A stretch of DNA of 64,000 nt from Bettongia penicillata ogilbyi (GCA_023548195.1 JAJHZJ010000009.1:2275501-2339500); one strand, 5' to 3'; shown: positions 10,251 to 21,769, numbered from the stretch's first letter. Numbers and translations are program-made. Notes: generated from the letters alone by a model not told the origin.

Positions 10251-10777
10251 CAATAGGTTGAAATTGCCCAAAGACCAGGAGCTTTGGGCTGTCTTTAAAA
10301 CATAGGGCAAAGACAATGGCCTTAATAGGCAAAAGAAATTCAAGTTTTCTTGCCTTGTGAGAAAAAAAAAAAAGAACAAGGGTTGTGTTTAACCAAATGA
10401 GCTGTCCTCTCTTTGTAGCTATAATTGTGAAGTGAGAACATCATTAAGGAATAAGAAATGGTCACGTAGAACCAGCATCAGTAGTTCAGCACCATGGAAC
10501 CTAATGAGAATAGTAAGATAATGATGGAGTGCTCTGTGGATATGCATGGAACATTGGCCCCAATACAGCACAAAAACCATTTATTGTGCTTATTTAGGAC
10601 TCCAGCATTTGTCATACAAAAGCAAGCCTTTCTGAGAACCTCAGTCCCAGAGATCTGGCACCTGCAGCTCAGTGCTGTGCTTCTCAAGTATTAAGTTCAG
10701 GAAAATTAAGGACCAAATTCTAAAAAAAAAAGTTTTCCTTTATGAGGAGAAAATAGCAAGGGGGTAGAGGAAGGAAT
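10251..10777. other. No recognised feature
   Basis: Unique-looking sequence with short A runs. Overlapping open frames on both strands at 10478-10694 are typical of chance and carry no domain I recognise. Confidence 0.35.
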
Positions 10778-10892
10778 GGGGGGCAGATAGAGACAGAAAG
10801 ACAGAGGGGAAGAGAAAGAGACAGAGACTCAGAGAGACAGAGACAAAGAAAGACAGAAACAGAGAGATAGAGAGATGGGGGTGGGAGGGAGA
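10778..10892. repeat. Purine-rich GAGACA-type simple repeat
   Basis: Imperfect tandem GAGACA/GAAAGACA units on the plus strand. The S/L/C-rich minus-strand frame over it is an artefact of the repeat. Confidence 0.8.
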
Positions 10893-12334
10893 GCAAAGCA
10901 GGAAGGAGCATTCTGGACTATATTAACACCTCTATCATAGACAGAGTTGAACTAGTTGAGGAAAAAAAGGGTTTGAGATTGGTAGGAGCAACCTCACCTG
11001 TAGATAAAGCAGAGGTGATTGCTCGCATACTTTGATTTAAAGGACCAAGCCCTTCTCCTCCTCCTACCCACACCCAAGTGCCCTGGCTGATGCTTGCAAT
11101 TTCACTGTCACAACTTTGTACTTTAAGTTTAAATTTTTGGTCCCTATAAAATATACTCATCACTACTCTGGGGCTACCACAACCAGAAGTCACAATTTAA
11201 GGTATCAGTCATGTATTTCTCAGTGTAAATATAATCTCCCCAGGAAAGTTTGGTCCCTAACAAATAAATAAAGATAAAGCAATAAAGAGAGAATGAAAGA
11301 TATCTAAGGTGGGGAGAGAAGTAGGAAGAGGAAAGGGAGAAACAGGATAAGAAATGCAGTCTTTTGTATTTCAGTTCTGGAGGTTGACTCAAAGTGTCAA
11401 TGATACTCAGTGGCATAAAGAAAGGTACAAAGATGCCCAGACCTTCAGCATGAAGTAACAGGTGAACTTCTACCCAAATACTTTCTCCTTCAGTGAGTGG
11501 AGGAATAACCTACCCACCCTATTTGGCGAATTCTTCCCTTTAGACAAAGTTGAAAAAATAACTATTGGAATCAAAAGAATACTAGAGGGAATGTTTGAGT
11601 TTTGGCTACCATCAAAGGTAAAACTTCATGCACGTAAGAAAAAAATACCTGACACAGATACATGTGAGCCATAACTAGCATGGAACGAATGTGGCTTCAT
11701 CCTGAAACACTCATATAGAGGAGAATAAAGCACACTTTCTCCCTGGGAGGTGGGGTGCTTTCTTCCAATGACAGTCTCCATCCCCATGCCTCATCTTGGA
11801 ATCCTCTATTGACCTGTCCCACTGCACAGTGTAGCTGTTCTGATCTTTTTCTCCTCAATCCCTGTATAAGGGAAAAGACAAACTACCCCACTCCCCAGGG
11901 CAACAGTATCTGTGGTCTCCTCTCCTCCTCATCCAATTGTTACCCCTCCTTTAGCTACACAATAACCATCTCCCCATCCCCACTCCTGCAGGAGGAAAAT
12001 CATTATTCCTGTTCTATTCCCAAAGGTAGTGGAGTCCCTCCAGGTTCCATGACCTGAAGATAAGACATAGCTGAATAAGTATACTACAGCTCTTCCATTC
12101 AGATGGAAGACCTTCAGGTCTTTCCCTCCGTCCCATCGCTTCATCCTAAATTCCTTTAGGTCCTATCATCTGCCTTGCCACCATTCCTCATATCCTCCTG
12201 GGCACTACATTTGATCTGCCAGTGCACCATAAGAACTTCTGAGTCTTGCCATCTACCCTACTGCACGGTGTCCTTCCTATTTCCAGGCCTTTCCATTTGG
12301 CTTGCAGCTGAAAGCTTATAGGGACTTCCTTCCA
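10893..12334. other. Mostly unrecognised sequence
   Basis: No gene seen. 11750-12060 is C/T-rich and could be a diverged plus-strand L2 body, but I cannot anchor it. The open frame at 11462-11674 has no family I recognise. Confidence 0.3.
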
Positions 12335-12450
12335 TTCATCCCAGGTAGAGTTTGAATTCCTTTAAGGGCAGGAACTATCCTTCTTTTCTATTTGTATCTT
12401 TAGCACCTGGGGCATATAGTAAGCACTTGCTAAATGCTTTTCATTCATTT
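12335..12450 (+). mobile_element. L2 LINE 3' end, plus strand
   Basis: TTTGAATTCCTTTAAGGGCAGGAACTATCC, TTTGTATCTTTAGCACCTGGGGCATATAGTAAGCACTTGC and TAAATGC in the usual order. Confidence 0.75.
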
Positions 12451-13057
12451 ATCCATTCATTTCCCAAATGGAAAAAAATCTTTAGTTTTGCCTCTAATAC
12501 ACATTGTCAAATAATAGGGCGGGTTGGTGACTTCTGCTCCCTGAGCTAATTTATTGTAGCTAAGAATGGCCAAATCTTCAAGGCTGGGGTATTCAATGTC
12601 AAATCCTAATTTAGGATTTAGAATACAGAGGGAGTTAGAGGATTCTGTAATACACCCTTTCCCCTACTCAAGGTGGTAATTTCAAGTGTATGTCAATTTA
12701 GACCAAACACCTTTTTGGGGGGAGAGGAATCATAAGCCTCCTAGAGCTTTTAGGAAAAGCCTCCTCCTTCTCCAATAGGGAACTGTTTTCAATGAAAGGA
12801 GAAAGACCTAGCAAGCAGCCTCTCACACCAGGTGAATACAACAAAGGCTAGCTTGGCCAGACTATGGGGAATCCCTGGGGGGAATTGATGGAGGTAGATT
12901 AACAAAATATATTGGGCCAAAACCTCTGGGAGGTCTGGCTGCCTGGCAAAACTATCTGGGAAATTTACTGTATTGTTGGGAGGCCAGGCAGCTAACTCCA
13001 AATACTTCAGCCATTTGTTTACCTCTGGCAAAGGTTCAGACACTCCCCAGAGCAGAG
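12451..13057. other. No recognised feature
   Basis: Unique-looking. The 111-aa minus-strand open frame (12789-13124) runs into the adjacent LINE-1 and has no domain I recognise, so I do not call it a gene. Confidence 0.35.
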
Positions 13058-13812
13058 GTTCTTTTTTTCCTCCTTTAAAGAGTGTTTTATTTTTCGAATT
13101 ACATATAAACATAATTTGAAACATTTTTTACATAAAATTTTGAGGTCCAAATTTTCTCTCTCTTTCTCTCCCTCCTTTCCCTGTTCCCTAAGATCGTAAG
13201 CAGTTTCATACATGTTATGTATGTGCAATCATGTGAGATAGATTTCCATATCAATCATGTTGTGAAAGAAGAAACAGAACAAAAAGAAAAAAACTGCAAA
13301 TAAAGTGAAGAAAGCAAAAATGGTGTGCTTCCATCTGCATTCAGACTCTGTTAGTTCTTTCTCCTGATGTGGAGGTTTTTAGAATTGTCAAGGACCATTG
13401 CATTGCTGAAAAGAATTAAGTCAGTCATAGCTGACCATTACACACTGTGGCTGTTACTGTGTACAACATTGTCCTGGTTCTGCTCACTTCACTTTGCATC
13501 AGTTCATGTAAGTCTTTCCAGGTTTTTCTGAAACCTGACTGCTCATTATTTCTTACAGAACAATAACATTCCATTCCATTCATATACCACAACTTGTTCA
13601 GTCATTCCCTGAACGATGGGCATCCCTGCAATTTCCAATTCTTTGCCACCACAAAAAGAGTTGCTATAAATATTTTTGTACATATAGGTCCTTGTCCCTT
13701 TTTCGTGATCTCTTTGGGATACAGACCTTGTAGTCTATATCCCTGTATTGCTGGATCAGGGGATATGCACTGTTTGTACATTGGGACAAACTCTAAATTC
13801 CAAATAATTAAT
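13058..13812 (-). mobile_element. LINE-1 3' portion, minus strand
   Basis: The A-rich tail appears as the T run at 13060-13070. Then come the reversed marsupial LINE-1 3'UTR (near ATTTTGAGGTCCAAATTTTCTC and CATTCAGACTCTGTTAGTTC) and the 3' part of ORF2 (ACCACAACTTGTTCAGTCATTCCC, TTTGCCACCACAAAAAGAG, CTCTTTGGGATACAGACC). It is a 5'-truncated copy. Confidence 0.8.
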
Positions 13813-13849
13813 TAAGGATTATTTTATCTATAATATAATATATAATAAT

Positions 13850-13950
13850 TTAATAATAAACAATCAATGAACATTTTTTAAGCACCTACTATTTGCCAAG
13901 TACTGTGCTAAGCAGTAGGGAGACAAAAAGAGGGAAAAGACACTCTCTTT
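13850..13950 (-). mobile_element. L2 LINE 3' end fragment, minus strand
   Basis: AATGAACATTTTTTAAGCACCTACTATTTGCC and TACTGTGCTAAGCAGTAGGG, truncated after about 90 bp. Confidence 0.75.
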
Positions 13951-14394
13951 TGGACCCTTCTGGACCCTAAATTAGAATTTCACATAGTGTACCCTTGCCT
14001 TGGTGGATAGCCCTTGAAGGCTTAGTCATTCTTAGCTACAAACTTGGTCCCTGGATAAATTCCAGGGAATCTGTGAACTTGGATGAGAAAAAAATTGCAG
14101 TTTTCCCAAACCTCTATCTGAAACTTAAAATTTCTTTCAATTATGAATATAGACAACATTGTTCTGAGAAGAGGTCCATAGGCTATCTTAGGCTGCTAAA
14201 GAAGTACGGACACAAAAAACTAAGAACCTTTGGACCAGAGCAAAGCCAGTTCTGTAAAGATCTGAGCTAGTTGACTCACTGGCATTTTCCCACTTAAGAA
14301 AGACAAGAGCTCTAGTGTGTCATTTGAATTCCTATCCACTCTTCCAAGTGCAAACTCTTCATGAAACTTTTGCTAATAGCCTGAACCCATGCTG

Positions 14395-14720
14395 ATCCCT
14401 TCTTCTTCCAAACTCTAATGACCCTGAATGAACCACTCCTTTGGCACTTCACATATCCAGCCTTATATACATATTTTTTCAGGAGAATGCCTGATCTCCC
14501 CAAGTAAAATCTTTGAGAACAGGGACTGTTGGATGAATAGATGGATGGATTGGTTGGTAAGTGGGTAGATAGGTGGATGGATGAATGCCAGCAGGGCAAT
14601 AATAGGGCCAGGACCCAGGAAATCTCAGTCTTAGTGTCACCTACTGTTGCCCCACAGATAACAAGGCTTAACTTGAGAACAAACTCAGCATCCTGTTTAA
14701 TATTGATTTTATTCCCAAAT
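14395..14720 (+). repeat. Duplicated block, copy 1
   Basis: An L2-like 3' end (AAAATCTTTGAGAACAGGGAC) leads into a GGAT-rich tract (14535-14583), then GCCAGCAGGGCAATAATAGG..CAGGAAATCTCAGTCTTAGTGTC and ATCCTGTTTAATATTGAT. The same order recurs at 15720-16090, so the match extends beyond the simple repeat. Confidence 0.6.
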
Positions 14721-14894
14721 CATCTAGCAAGCAGTAAAGCTGGGCATATTGTACAGGTGCTCAATCAATATTTGTTCATCATATGCAAGGCCTGTATTGC
14801 AGATGAGAGACAGCATAGAGTAACAAATGGAGGACTAGCTGAGAGACTGGAAGGAACACCATGTACCATGAATGTTCTCTTTCTTCTCCTCTAA

Positions 14895-15109
14895 CCCATA
14901 GAATTCCTTATTTCCTTGAGACTCAGGTCAAGAGGTTTCTATTTTCTTCATAAAGTTTCTCCTGATTCTCTCTCTCTTATATTGTAGTTTTTTATTTATT
15001 CTATTTATACACATATATGTACAGACTATCAGCTTTGAGAGAAAGGAAACTCCTTAGAAGCAAAAACCCATTCACTTCAGTTCTTGTATTCCCAGCATCC
15101 AGTATAGTA
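14895..15109 (+). mobile_element. L2 LINE 3' region, plus strand, interrupted by a SINE
   Basis: TTATTTCCTTGAGACTCAGGTC, CTTCATAAAGTTTCTCCTG and TGTATTCCCAGCATCCAGTATAGTA. It resumes after the SINE at 15421 with CATCCAGTATAGTACCTGATACACAGC. Confidence 0.7.
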
Positions 15110-15420
15110 TGTGTTCATCCTTCATTGCTGAAGAGGACCATACCATCAGAGAAATGATGACATGACTTGCCCTTGACTTTGTTTTGAGTGAGGGAGGGCT
15201 ATGCAGGTCACCAGCATCACTTCTTCTCCAGAGCCATCTGAATCCAGGGACCAGATATTCATCAGGATGACTGGAGATGACCCAGGATGAGGCAATTGGG
15301 GTTAAGTGACTTGCCCAAGGTCACACAGCTAGTGAGTGTCAAGTGTCTGAGGTGAGATTTGAACTCAGGTCCTTCTGAGTCCTGTCCTGGTGCTCTATGC
15401 ACTGTACCACCTAGCTGCCC
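15110..15420 (-). mobile_element. Tail-B SINE, near full length, with target duplication
   Basis: On its own strand it starts GGGCAGCTAGGTGGTACAG (tRNA-like head, 15420), passes a CORE-type body (AGCTGTGTGACCTTGGGCAAG) and ends in tail B (CTCTTCAGCAATGAAGGATG, about 15115). The 14-bp string catccagtatagta lies at 15096-15109 and 15421-15434, so the element inserted into an older L2. Confidence 0.88.
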
Positions 15421-15462
15421 CATCCAGTATAGTACCTGATACACAGCAGGATATATGTTGAT

Positions 15463-15580
15463 TGATTCCAGTTCTGCCTCTGACAAATAGTAGCTGTGTG
15501 ACTGATTATTGGAGAATCACTTGACCTCTCTATATCCCAGGTAGCTCTATAAGAAGAATTTGATTGGTATTGAGGGAGGG
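15463..15580 (+). mobile_element. MIR-type SINE, partial
   Basis: CAGTTCTGCCTCTGACAAATAGTAGCTGTGTGACTG then GAATCACTTGACCTCTCTATATCCC matches the MIR/CORE middle section. Confidence 0.6.
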
Positions 15581-15719
15581 ACTTTCCACATTAGAAATTT
15601 CCTATACTTTTAAAATCATAGGTTTGAACAAGCAAATAAAATAATAACTGAAAAAAAAGTCACCAAGAGGATGAAGGGCTTCCCCTGGAGTTAAATGTGT
15701 AACATGTATTATAGCTATC

Positions 15720-16090
15720 CGTGCTTGTGTTTTATCCTCCTGCCAGATCGTATGCTCTTTGAGAGCTGGAACTGCATCACATCTAAACTTGCTACCTCAC
15801 CCAGTATCTAGCATATACCATACAGCAAGTATTTAATTCATTAAATTCATGTTGAATGAATGGAGGAATGGATGGAAGAAAGTAGGGGGGGATAGAAGGA
15901 TGAGTGGACCAATGGAAAGATGGATGGATGGATGGGTAGATGGGTGGATGGATGGATGCCATCAGGGCCCTATTAGGATTGGGTCTCAGAAAATCTCACT
16001 CTAGTGTCATCATTAGGCAATACTGTCACCCACAGATGAGGAAACTCAGCTTCAGAAGAAACTCAATGTCCTGTTTAATATTCATGAATC
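15720..16090 (+). repeat. Duplicated block, copy 2
   Basis: An L2-like 3' end (GTATGCTCTTTGAGAGCTGG), a GGAT/GGTA tract (15855-15957), then GCCATCAGGGCCCTATTAGG..TCTCACTCTAGTGTC and TGTCCTGTTTAATATTCATG. It mirrors 14395-14720 with roughly four-fifths identity by eye. The shared order of L2 end, simple repeat and non-repeat DNA suggests an old local duplication. Confidence 0.55.
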
Positions 16091-17054
16091 AGTCCTGCAT
16101 CTGAATGATTAGCTGGCTGATATTTTGGAGGAGGGGAGATGGAGAGGAGGAACAATTGAATAACATATTTACATAACAAGTTAATACTGTCGCCTGTGGG
16201 TCTCCTTTTATTTTTTTTCTTAACTCTGTTTCCTCCTTCAGCATACACTTTTCCTCTCCTAGGATAACCAAGGTCCAAACTGTTATGGTTCTGCATCCAT
16301 AAGTAATTAGGTATGACATCTAAATTATAAATAATGTTATTAGGGGAAGAGAGTGAATGTTTCTAAGGGAGAAATTGAGAGGACTGTAATGAGTGTGGTA
16401 TGCAGTGTTTTCAGTTCTCTGGACAAAAAAACAAAAGAAAGAAAAGAAAGACAGAAAAAACCAAACTCTTCCATTTGCAGTTTCTCAATACAAGTGAATG
16501 CATTGGAAAAAAAAACAAAAACAAAACTGGCACTTCCAAGAGGCAGGAATCTTTGAAGTCAGGGTCAGAGGGAGGTAAACACTGTCTGTTCAAATCTGAT
16601 CATTGATTCTGCCTCAACTTGTGCTATGATTGCTTCAGGGTTGTTGGGTTTTTTCCACTATTTGGGCTGGCTTGCTTTTCCCCATGCTACTTCAGAAATA
16701 AAGGTGATAAAGGTCACTGCCTCCATAGCCTCCCAAGAAGCACTTTGGAGCCTAATTCCAGTTGTAGATCATTTGGAAAGTTGGAAATTGAGTCTATTAG
16801 GACTAAGAGTTTTTGTTTACCACCCTCTCAGTTGATCTGAGAAAGGATCTCCAATTAGGGAAGGAGGTCAGATGTCAGAGTAGGTCTGCCATTAGTCAAG
16901 ATGACTCAAAACCTAAAAGTGAAGGGCAAATATTTAGAGGTATATTTCAAAAAGCAAGTAGGCATTAACTACTATATGTAATTATATCACCATTGATCCA
17001 AATATTTGAAGGTCATTTTTATTAAGGACTTTAGAAGAATAGGTTTTATATAAA
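16091..17054. other. No recognised feature
   Basis: Unique-looking sequence with an A-rich stretch (16425-16530). The open frames here are short, overlap on both strands and follow base composition. Confidence 0.35.
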
Positions 17055-17298
17055 TTTGTCGTTCAGTTGCTCAATCCAACTTTTCATGGCCCCATTTGGG
17101 GTTTTCTTGGCAAATATACTAGAATGGTTTGCTATTTCATTTTCTTGCTCATTTTATAGATGAAGAAACTGAGGCAATCAGGGTTAAGTGATTTGCCCAG
17201 GGTCACACAGGTAGTAAGTGGCCAGAGCTAAATTTGAATTCAGATCTTCCTGACTCTAGACCTGGTACTCCATCGACTATGCCACCTAGCTGCCCCCA
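17055..17298 (-). mobile_element. Tail-A SINE, full length, minus strand
   Basis: Plus-strand text runs from GTCGTTCAGTTGCTC through CCCCATTTGGGGTTTTCTTGGCAAA, TGAAGAAACTGAGGCAATCAGGGTTAAGTG and ends CCACCTAGCTGCCCCC, i.e. reversed tail, CORE body and tRNA-like head. Confidence 0.9.
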
Positions 17299-17311
17299 CA
17301 TATATTAGCAG

Positions 17312-17500
17312 GCCATAAAATACAATGGAAAGAACACTGGATTTGGATTTAGGGGATTTAGATTCAAATCTCAGCCTATTACTCACTACCGATTTGACCT
17401 TAGGCAAGTGACTTAACCTTTCTTGGCTTCAGTTTCTCAACTGTAAAATGAGGCAAAATGGCCTCTGAGTCCTTTTCAGTTCTAGAACTATGATCTGAAG
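17312..17500 (+). mobile_element. MIR3/Ther-2-type SINE
   Basis: AATGGAAAGAACACTGGATTTGG, AAATCTCAGCCTATTACTCACTACC, GACCTTAGGCAAGTGACTTAACC and TCAACTGTAAAATGAGG are in MIR3 order. Confidence 0.75.
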
Positions 17501-18179
17501 TCACTTGACCCCTCTGGGCCCTTATTACTTTGTCTCTAACATGAACGAGTTGGATTAGATGTCCTCTAAGATACATCTATGTATACATCTATGATAAGAA
17601 ACTAAAGAGTGAAGCCTCAGTGGCCTGGTTGCTATTGTCACCCACCCAACCACTCCATGTATGGTCTACTGACCCACAGTGAGACTGGTGAAAATTACAA
17701 GACGGATTTCATCTATGACAATTTGCCAGTATCATGGGTGGCTGAGCTCACCTCTAGGGTAGGGAACCTGGGCTACCCTGATTACCATTGATACCATTCT
17801 GGAAACAGCAAGCTTGTCCTAAAACATTACCATGTCAACCAGGTACTTGTATAATCTTATAAGGAGGATGCTGATTTGGCACAGTGAAGGAGAATGACAG
17901 AAAAGATTTGAGACAGAAACCAAGCATCATTCCCTCACATCTCAGTGACAAATGTTAACATAGAAATGGAAGTCAAACTTTGAAATGTTTAAACCCACAT
18001 CCTGCTCTTGGGTCTCTTGGTTGGGGAGTGATGGTTAATGAGGAAGCCAGTTCACACACATGGCTGCTTAATATTGCATTCACTAAGGGTTTTTTCTTCT
18101 TCTAGACATAAATGAATATTCCACAAAGTAGAAAGGTGATGCTTGTCCCTTCCCCTTTTCTATCTTCTTTAAGTTCCTT
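17501..18179. other. No recognised feature
   Basis: Unique-looking. The 60-codon open frame at 17609-17791 has no recognised domain. Confidence 0.35.
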
Positions 18180-18352
18180 TATCCTCCCTGCCCCCCTTCC
18201 CTCTCACAATCATTTGCATGTTGTCTCTCTTATTAGACTTAACTTTTCTTGAGAACAGAAACATGTGGTTTTGGTTTTTTGTTTGTCCCTTTCTTGTTGT
18301 CTCCAGTACTTAGCACATAATAGCCACTTCATGAATTTTTACTGACTTGAAA
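18180..18352 (+). mobile_element. L2 LINE 3' end, plus strand
   Basis: CATTTGCATGTTGTCTCTCTTATTAGAC, TTTTCTTGAGAACAGAAACATG and CCAGTACTTAGCACATAATAGCC. Confidence 0.75.
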
Positions 18353-18394
18353 ATTCCTATGAAAAGTATGGTAGATTTGGCTTTGAGGGATGTT

Positions 18395-18515
18395 GGGAAA
18401 CTAGACACATTTCTTGTCCTTTTAGGTTTCAATTTGCTTATCTGTAAGATGAAGAGATTGGGTTTGAACCATGGTCTTTAAAAATGCCTTCTAACACTAT
18501 GATCCCAAGATCTTT
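18395..18515 (+). mobile_element. MIR3-type SINE, 3' half
   Basis: AATTTGCTTATCTGTAAGATGAAGAGATTGGG then GCCTTCTAACACTATGATCCC. Confidence 0.55.
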
Positions 18516-18689
18516 TTTACCTTTTCCTAGTTTCCTCTTGCCCATTTTGTTTGATAGTAATTAAACTTCTGGGGAGTAAACGTTGAGGTGAGCTCATGAG
18601 AGGAAGGACTGGGCTAGGTAGTACCTGGTGATTCTATTTTTCAAGGGTCATTGGACAAGAAATAAAGAAAACCTGGGTTCTAACACCAG

Positions 18690-18840
18690 TTCCACCACTA
18701 TTTGCCAGGCACCATTCTAGGTGGGGGAACACAAAGACAGGGATGAAACAATTCTTCCCTAGAAGTGCTTACATCTAGCCACGGGAGACAACATGTACAT
18801 ATATATGGAGGTATACTCAAAATATCAACAAAATAAACTC
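18690..18840 (-). mobile_element. L2 LINE 3' end, minus strand
   Basis: CACTATTTGCCAGGCACCATTCTAGG, then CTTCCCTAGAAGTGCTTACATCTAGCC and GACAACATGTACA. Confidence 0.7.
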
Positions 18841-18854
18841 AAGGTAATCATAAA

Positions 18855-19070
18855 AATAACAATAGCTAGCATTTGCATAACCTTTTAAAGTTTACAAAGC
18901 ACTTAACATTTACCTCATTTCATGTTCAAACAATCCTGTGAGATAGACCCTTTTATTACCCTCCATTTTTGAGCAGAGAAAAGTGACTTGCCCAAAGTCA
19001 CTGTTGGTGAGTTTCTAAAGGACAAGCTCAGTTCTTCCTGCCTAGAAGGCCAACATTCTACCCAGTTTTG
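18855..19070 (-). mobile_element. MIR-type SINE, minus strand (left arm of an inverted pair)
   Basis: AATAGCTAGCATTTGCATAACC, TTTACAAAGCACTTAACATTTACC, CAATCCTGTGAGATAGACCC, and AGTGACTTGCCCAAAGTCACTG. Confidence 0.75.
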
Positions 19071-19094
19071 TTGGGGCAGGCGCTGGGGGTAGGA

Positions 19095-19295
19095 CACTAA
19101 TAGCTGGGGGGATCAGGAAAGAGATTTGACTCCTGGATAGGATCACTTACTGTTTGTGTGACCTTGGGTAGTTTACTTAACCTCTGATTTTGTTTTCTCT
19201 TCTATATAAAATTCAACTACCTATCTCACATCTTTGGTGTGAAGAAAACTCCTTGTAAACCATACGGCAGTGTGTAAATGTGAGTTATGGTTATT
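19095..19295 (+). mobile_element. MIR-type SINE, plus strand (right arm)
   Basis: GTTTGTGTGACCTTGGGTAGTTTACTTAACCTC, then CTTGTAAACCATACGGCAG. It faces the preceding MIR tail-out with a 25-bp gap. Confidence 0.65.
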
Positions 19296-19299
19296 ACAC

Positions 19300-19700
19300 A
19301 TCCTTCAAGCCTTTGCCCAAATCTCATTTCCTTTATGAAGCCTTCTCTGATCATCAGAGGCCACAGAAATCTCATTGGGTTCATAGCATTTCAGAGCTCG
19401 GTGGGGCCCCCTTATTTCACAGACGCTGCTGCCAAAGTTCAGAGATATGAAATAATTTGCACATGATCCTAGGGTTATGATACCACAGGGTTATTTTGAA
19501 AGTCAGAGGAGATCTTTATAAATCATTTTGCTGAACACCCTTCATAAAACAGAAGAGGAAACAAGCTCACAGTGGTAAAATAATTTACCTGAGGTCAAAG
19601 AACAAGTGAATTAGCAGCAGACCAGGATTAAAGAACAGATTTCCTCAGTTCTAGAATCTCCTATAGAGCTTATCATCTGTTTCACTCATCACATACTACC
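19300..19700. mobile_element. Small L2 and CORE-SINE fragments
   Basis: 19302-19370 resembles plus-strand L2 (CCTTCAAGCCTTTGCCCAAATCTC, CCTTTATGAAGCCTTCTCTGATC). 19385-19480 and 19545-19690 resemble reversed MIR-like SINEs (ACAGAAGAGGAAACAAGCTC, then ACCAGGATTAAAGAACAG). Confidence 0.45.
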
Positions 19701-19734
19701 TAGTATTCTGAATCAACTATAGATTATTGTATAG

Positions 19735-20984
19735 ATACATATATATGCGTATATATATATATACACACAACTATAGATAATTGTAAGATTATTGTGTCTG
19801 GTTCTAGATATCACACTTTAAGAGGGAGATCTACACACTAGATCAATTTCTAAAGGATTCGTCTGAGATTCTGAGGGGGCCAGAAACTAGGGATTAACTT
19901 TATTCTGTATAAACAGAATATAGATGGTATATAGATACAGATGTATAGATGGTAAAACTAGGGCCAATTGTCTGAAAGTCACAAGAAGACCAGTTTTAGT
20001 TTTACACAGGTTTAGTTTAGTCTAAGTTTAGAAAGATTTATTTCAGGTTTTTAAGAGATACGAAGGGTCCAAGAATGCTGATGAATATCTTCGACTCATT
20101 CCTCCTACCCACATGATATGGACAGTTCACTATATAACATTACTCAGTGATGTCAACACAGTCCCTTGTAAATATATAGTTTGCAGGACCCAACGAATGA
20201 AGACATTTATTGGCAGGACAAAGAAAACACTGAGGATGGACACCAAAGGTTAACCTATATGACTATTAGCCTGTATGATCTAATCATATCCTGGATAGGG
20301 CTTGCAGAAGCCTGTAGTGTGACTCTTCTGTTTATTCGTCCTTCCCGCTGAGGTCTGGAAGAGATGCTCGTGCTCAAGCCTCTCCACAGTTCCTTTGGCT
20401 GTCTATACAATGCTGATCTTTTTTCTTTTCTGAAGTTTTCTATATTTCCTAGGAGATGGCATTGTCCTTTGTATGGCTCCATTGTCCATAATGTCTATTC
20501 AGACCTAGTAGAGATACTTATGGTCATTCTTCATTGGCATTCCCCACCATATTTTTTCTGGCTTTCTGCTCAGTGTCACTCTTCACTATCCCTGCAATTT
20601 TCTATAGCTCTCAGTAGACCATGGGAGTCATTACTCTCCTTTACTACTTCTTGTCATAATTTCTCAATGTCTCACAAACTACCATTTAGCTTATAGTTCT
20701 TTAGCAGGTGGTGTTAGTCCTCCTTTGTCAATACCTAGACTCACAAAAGTGTTTCTACTGGTTGGATGACCACTCTTGCTTTCATCTTCCAAGTGGGTCT
20801 CCATTATCAATGCCAGGTTGAGACAAGAAGACTTTCATTTTGATGTGCTCTCACTTCCAGCCCCCAAGAATGTGCCTCCTGCCTGGTTGAGCAGTTCCCA
20901 TGAGTAGAGATCGCTCCCATTAACTCCTACATCAGTTGATTGTCTCTTTGCCTCTCTCTCAGAGTCCCTCAGGGATCAACTGAG
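19735..20984. other. Short TA microsatellite, then no recognised feature
   Basis: A TATATGCGTATATATATATATAC tract occupies about 19738-19765. The rest to 20984 is unique-looking; the 110-aa plus-strand frame at 20364-20696 is overlapped by a minus-strand frame and shows no domain I recognise. Confidence 0.4.
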
Positions 20985-21233
20985 TGTTGCTGTTGTTCTT
21001 GTTTCTGAGTCTTTGTGACACTATTTGGGGTTTTCTTGGCAAAGATACAGAAGTGGCTTGCCTTTTCCTTCTCCAGTTCATTTTACAGTTGAGAAAACTG
21101 AGGCAAACAGGGTTAAGTGACTTTCCCAGGGTCACTTACCTAGTAAATGTGTAAAGCTGGATTTGAATTCATGAAGATGCCTCTTATTCATTCCCAAGTC
21201 TAGTGTTCTATCCACTGTACCACCTAGCTGCCT
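20985..21233 (-). mobile_element. Tail-A SINE, full length, minus strand
   Basis: CTGTTGTTCTTGTTTCTGAGTC, ATTTGGGGTTTTCTTGGCAAAG, AACTGAGGCAAACAGGG, GTACCACCTAGCTGCC. A few bp inserted near 21175 distinguish this copy. Confidence 0.9.
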
Positions 21234-21594
21234 TGATCAACTGGATAGGGTTATTCAAATCTCTTGAGTCTGTTTCCTAGTCATTGAAGGAAGAGGGGAT
21301 TGGTTGGAGGTAAGGTGAGTGGGGCACTTAGTATTCCACACACACACAATTGGCATACGCTGGGGAAAGAAAAACATGCAGACTGTTACATGAAGAAGAA
21401 ATTTTGACAATTAGTTAAATTAACTGAGCAAGCTTTGAACAATTAAGGGAATCACCTGAAATGAACATTTGGATACTTTCAGTGATGAAATAGAGGCTGG
21501 GTGACCATTGACCAAAGGCAAATGCTATTTTATCTTCTTTATATCTTTTACAGTGTCTTATATAGTTTCTTGTACGTTAGTAGTACCCTACCAA

Positions 21595-21640
21595 TAAGTA
21601 GTACTACGAAAGTACTAATACTAAGTAGTACTACGAAAAC
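21595..21640 (+). repeat. Short 27-bp tandem duplication
   Basis: The 17-bp string taagtagtactacgaaa occurs at 21595-21611 and 21622-21638. It lies in an L2-like 3' end and looks like replication slippage. Confidence 0.8.
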
Positions 21641-21769
21641 TCAATGATTGATTGATTGATTCCATGTCACTTGAGGGGAAGAAATAGTCAAGTTCATTTT
21701 CCAGATTTTCTTCCTATATCGTCATCATAAGCATTGTTGTCAATATCTTTGCCATCATCATTCACTTTT

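Noticed and set aside
15110..15420. SINE head as a functional tRNA gene
   Set aside because: The head is tRNA-derived but carries SINE body and tail, ends in target duplications and cannot form a full cloverleaf.
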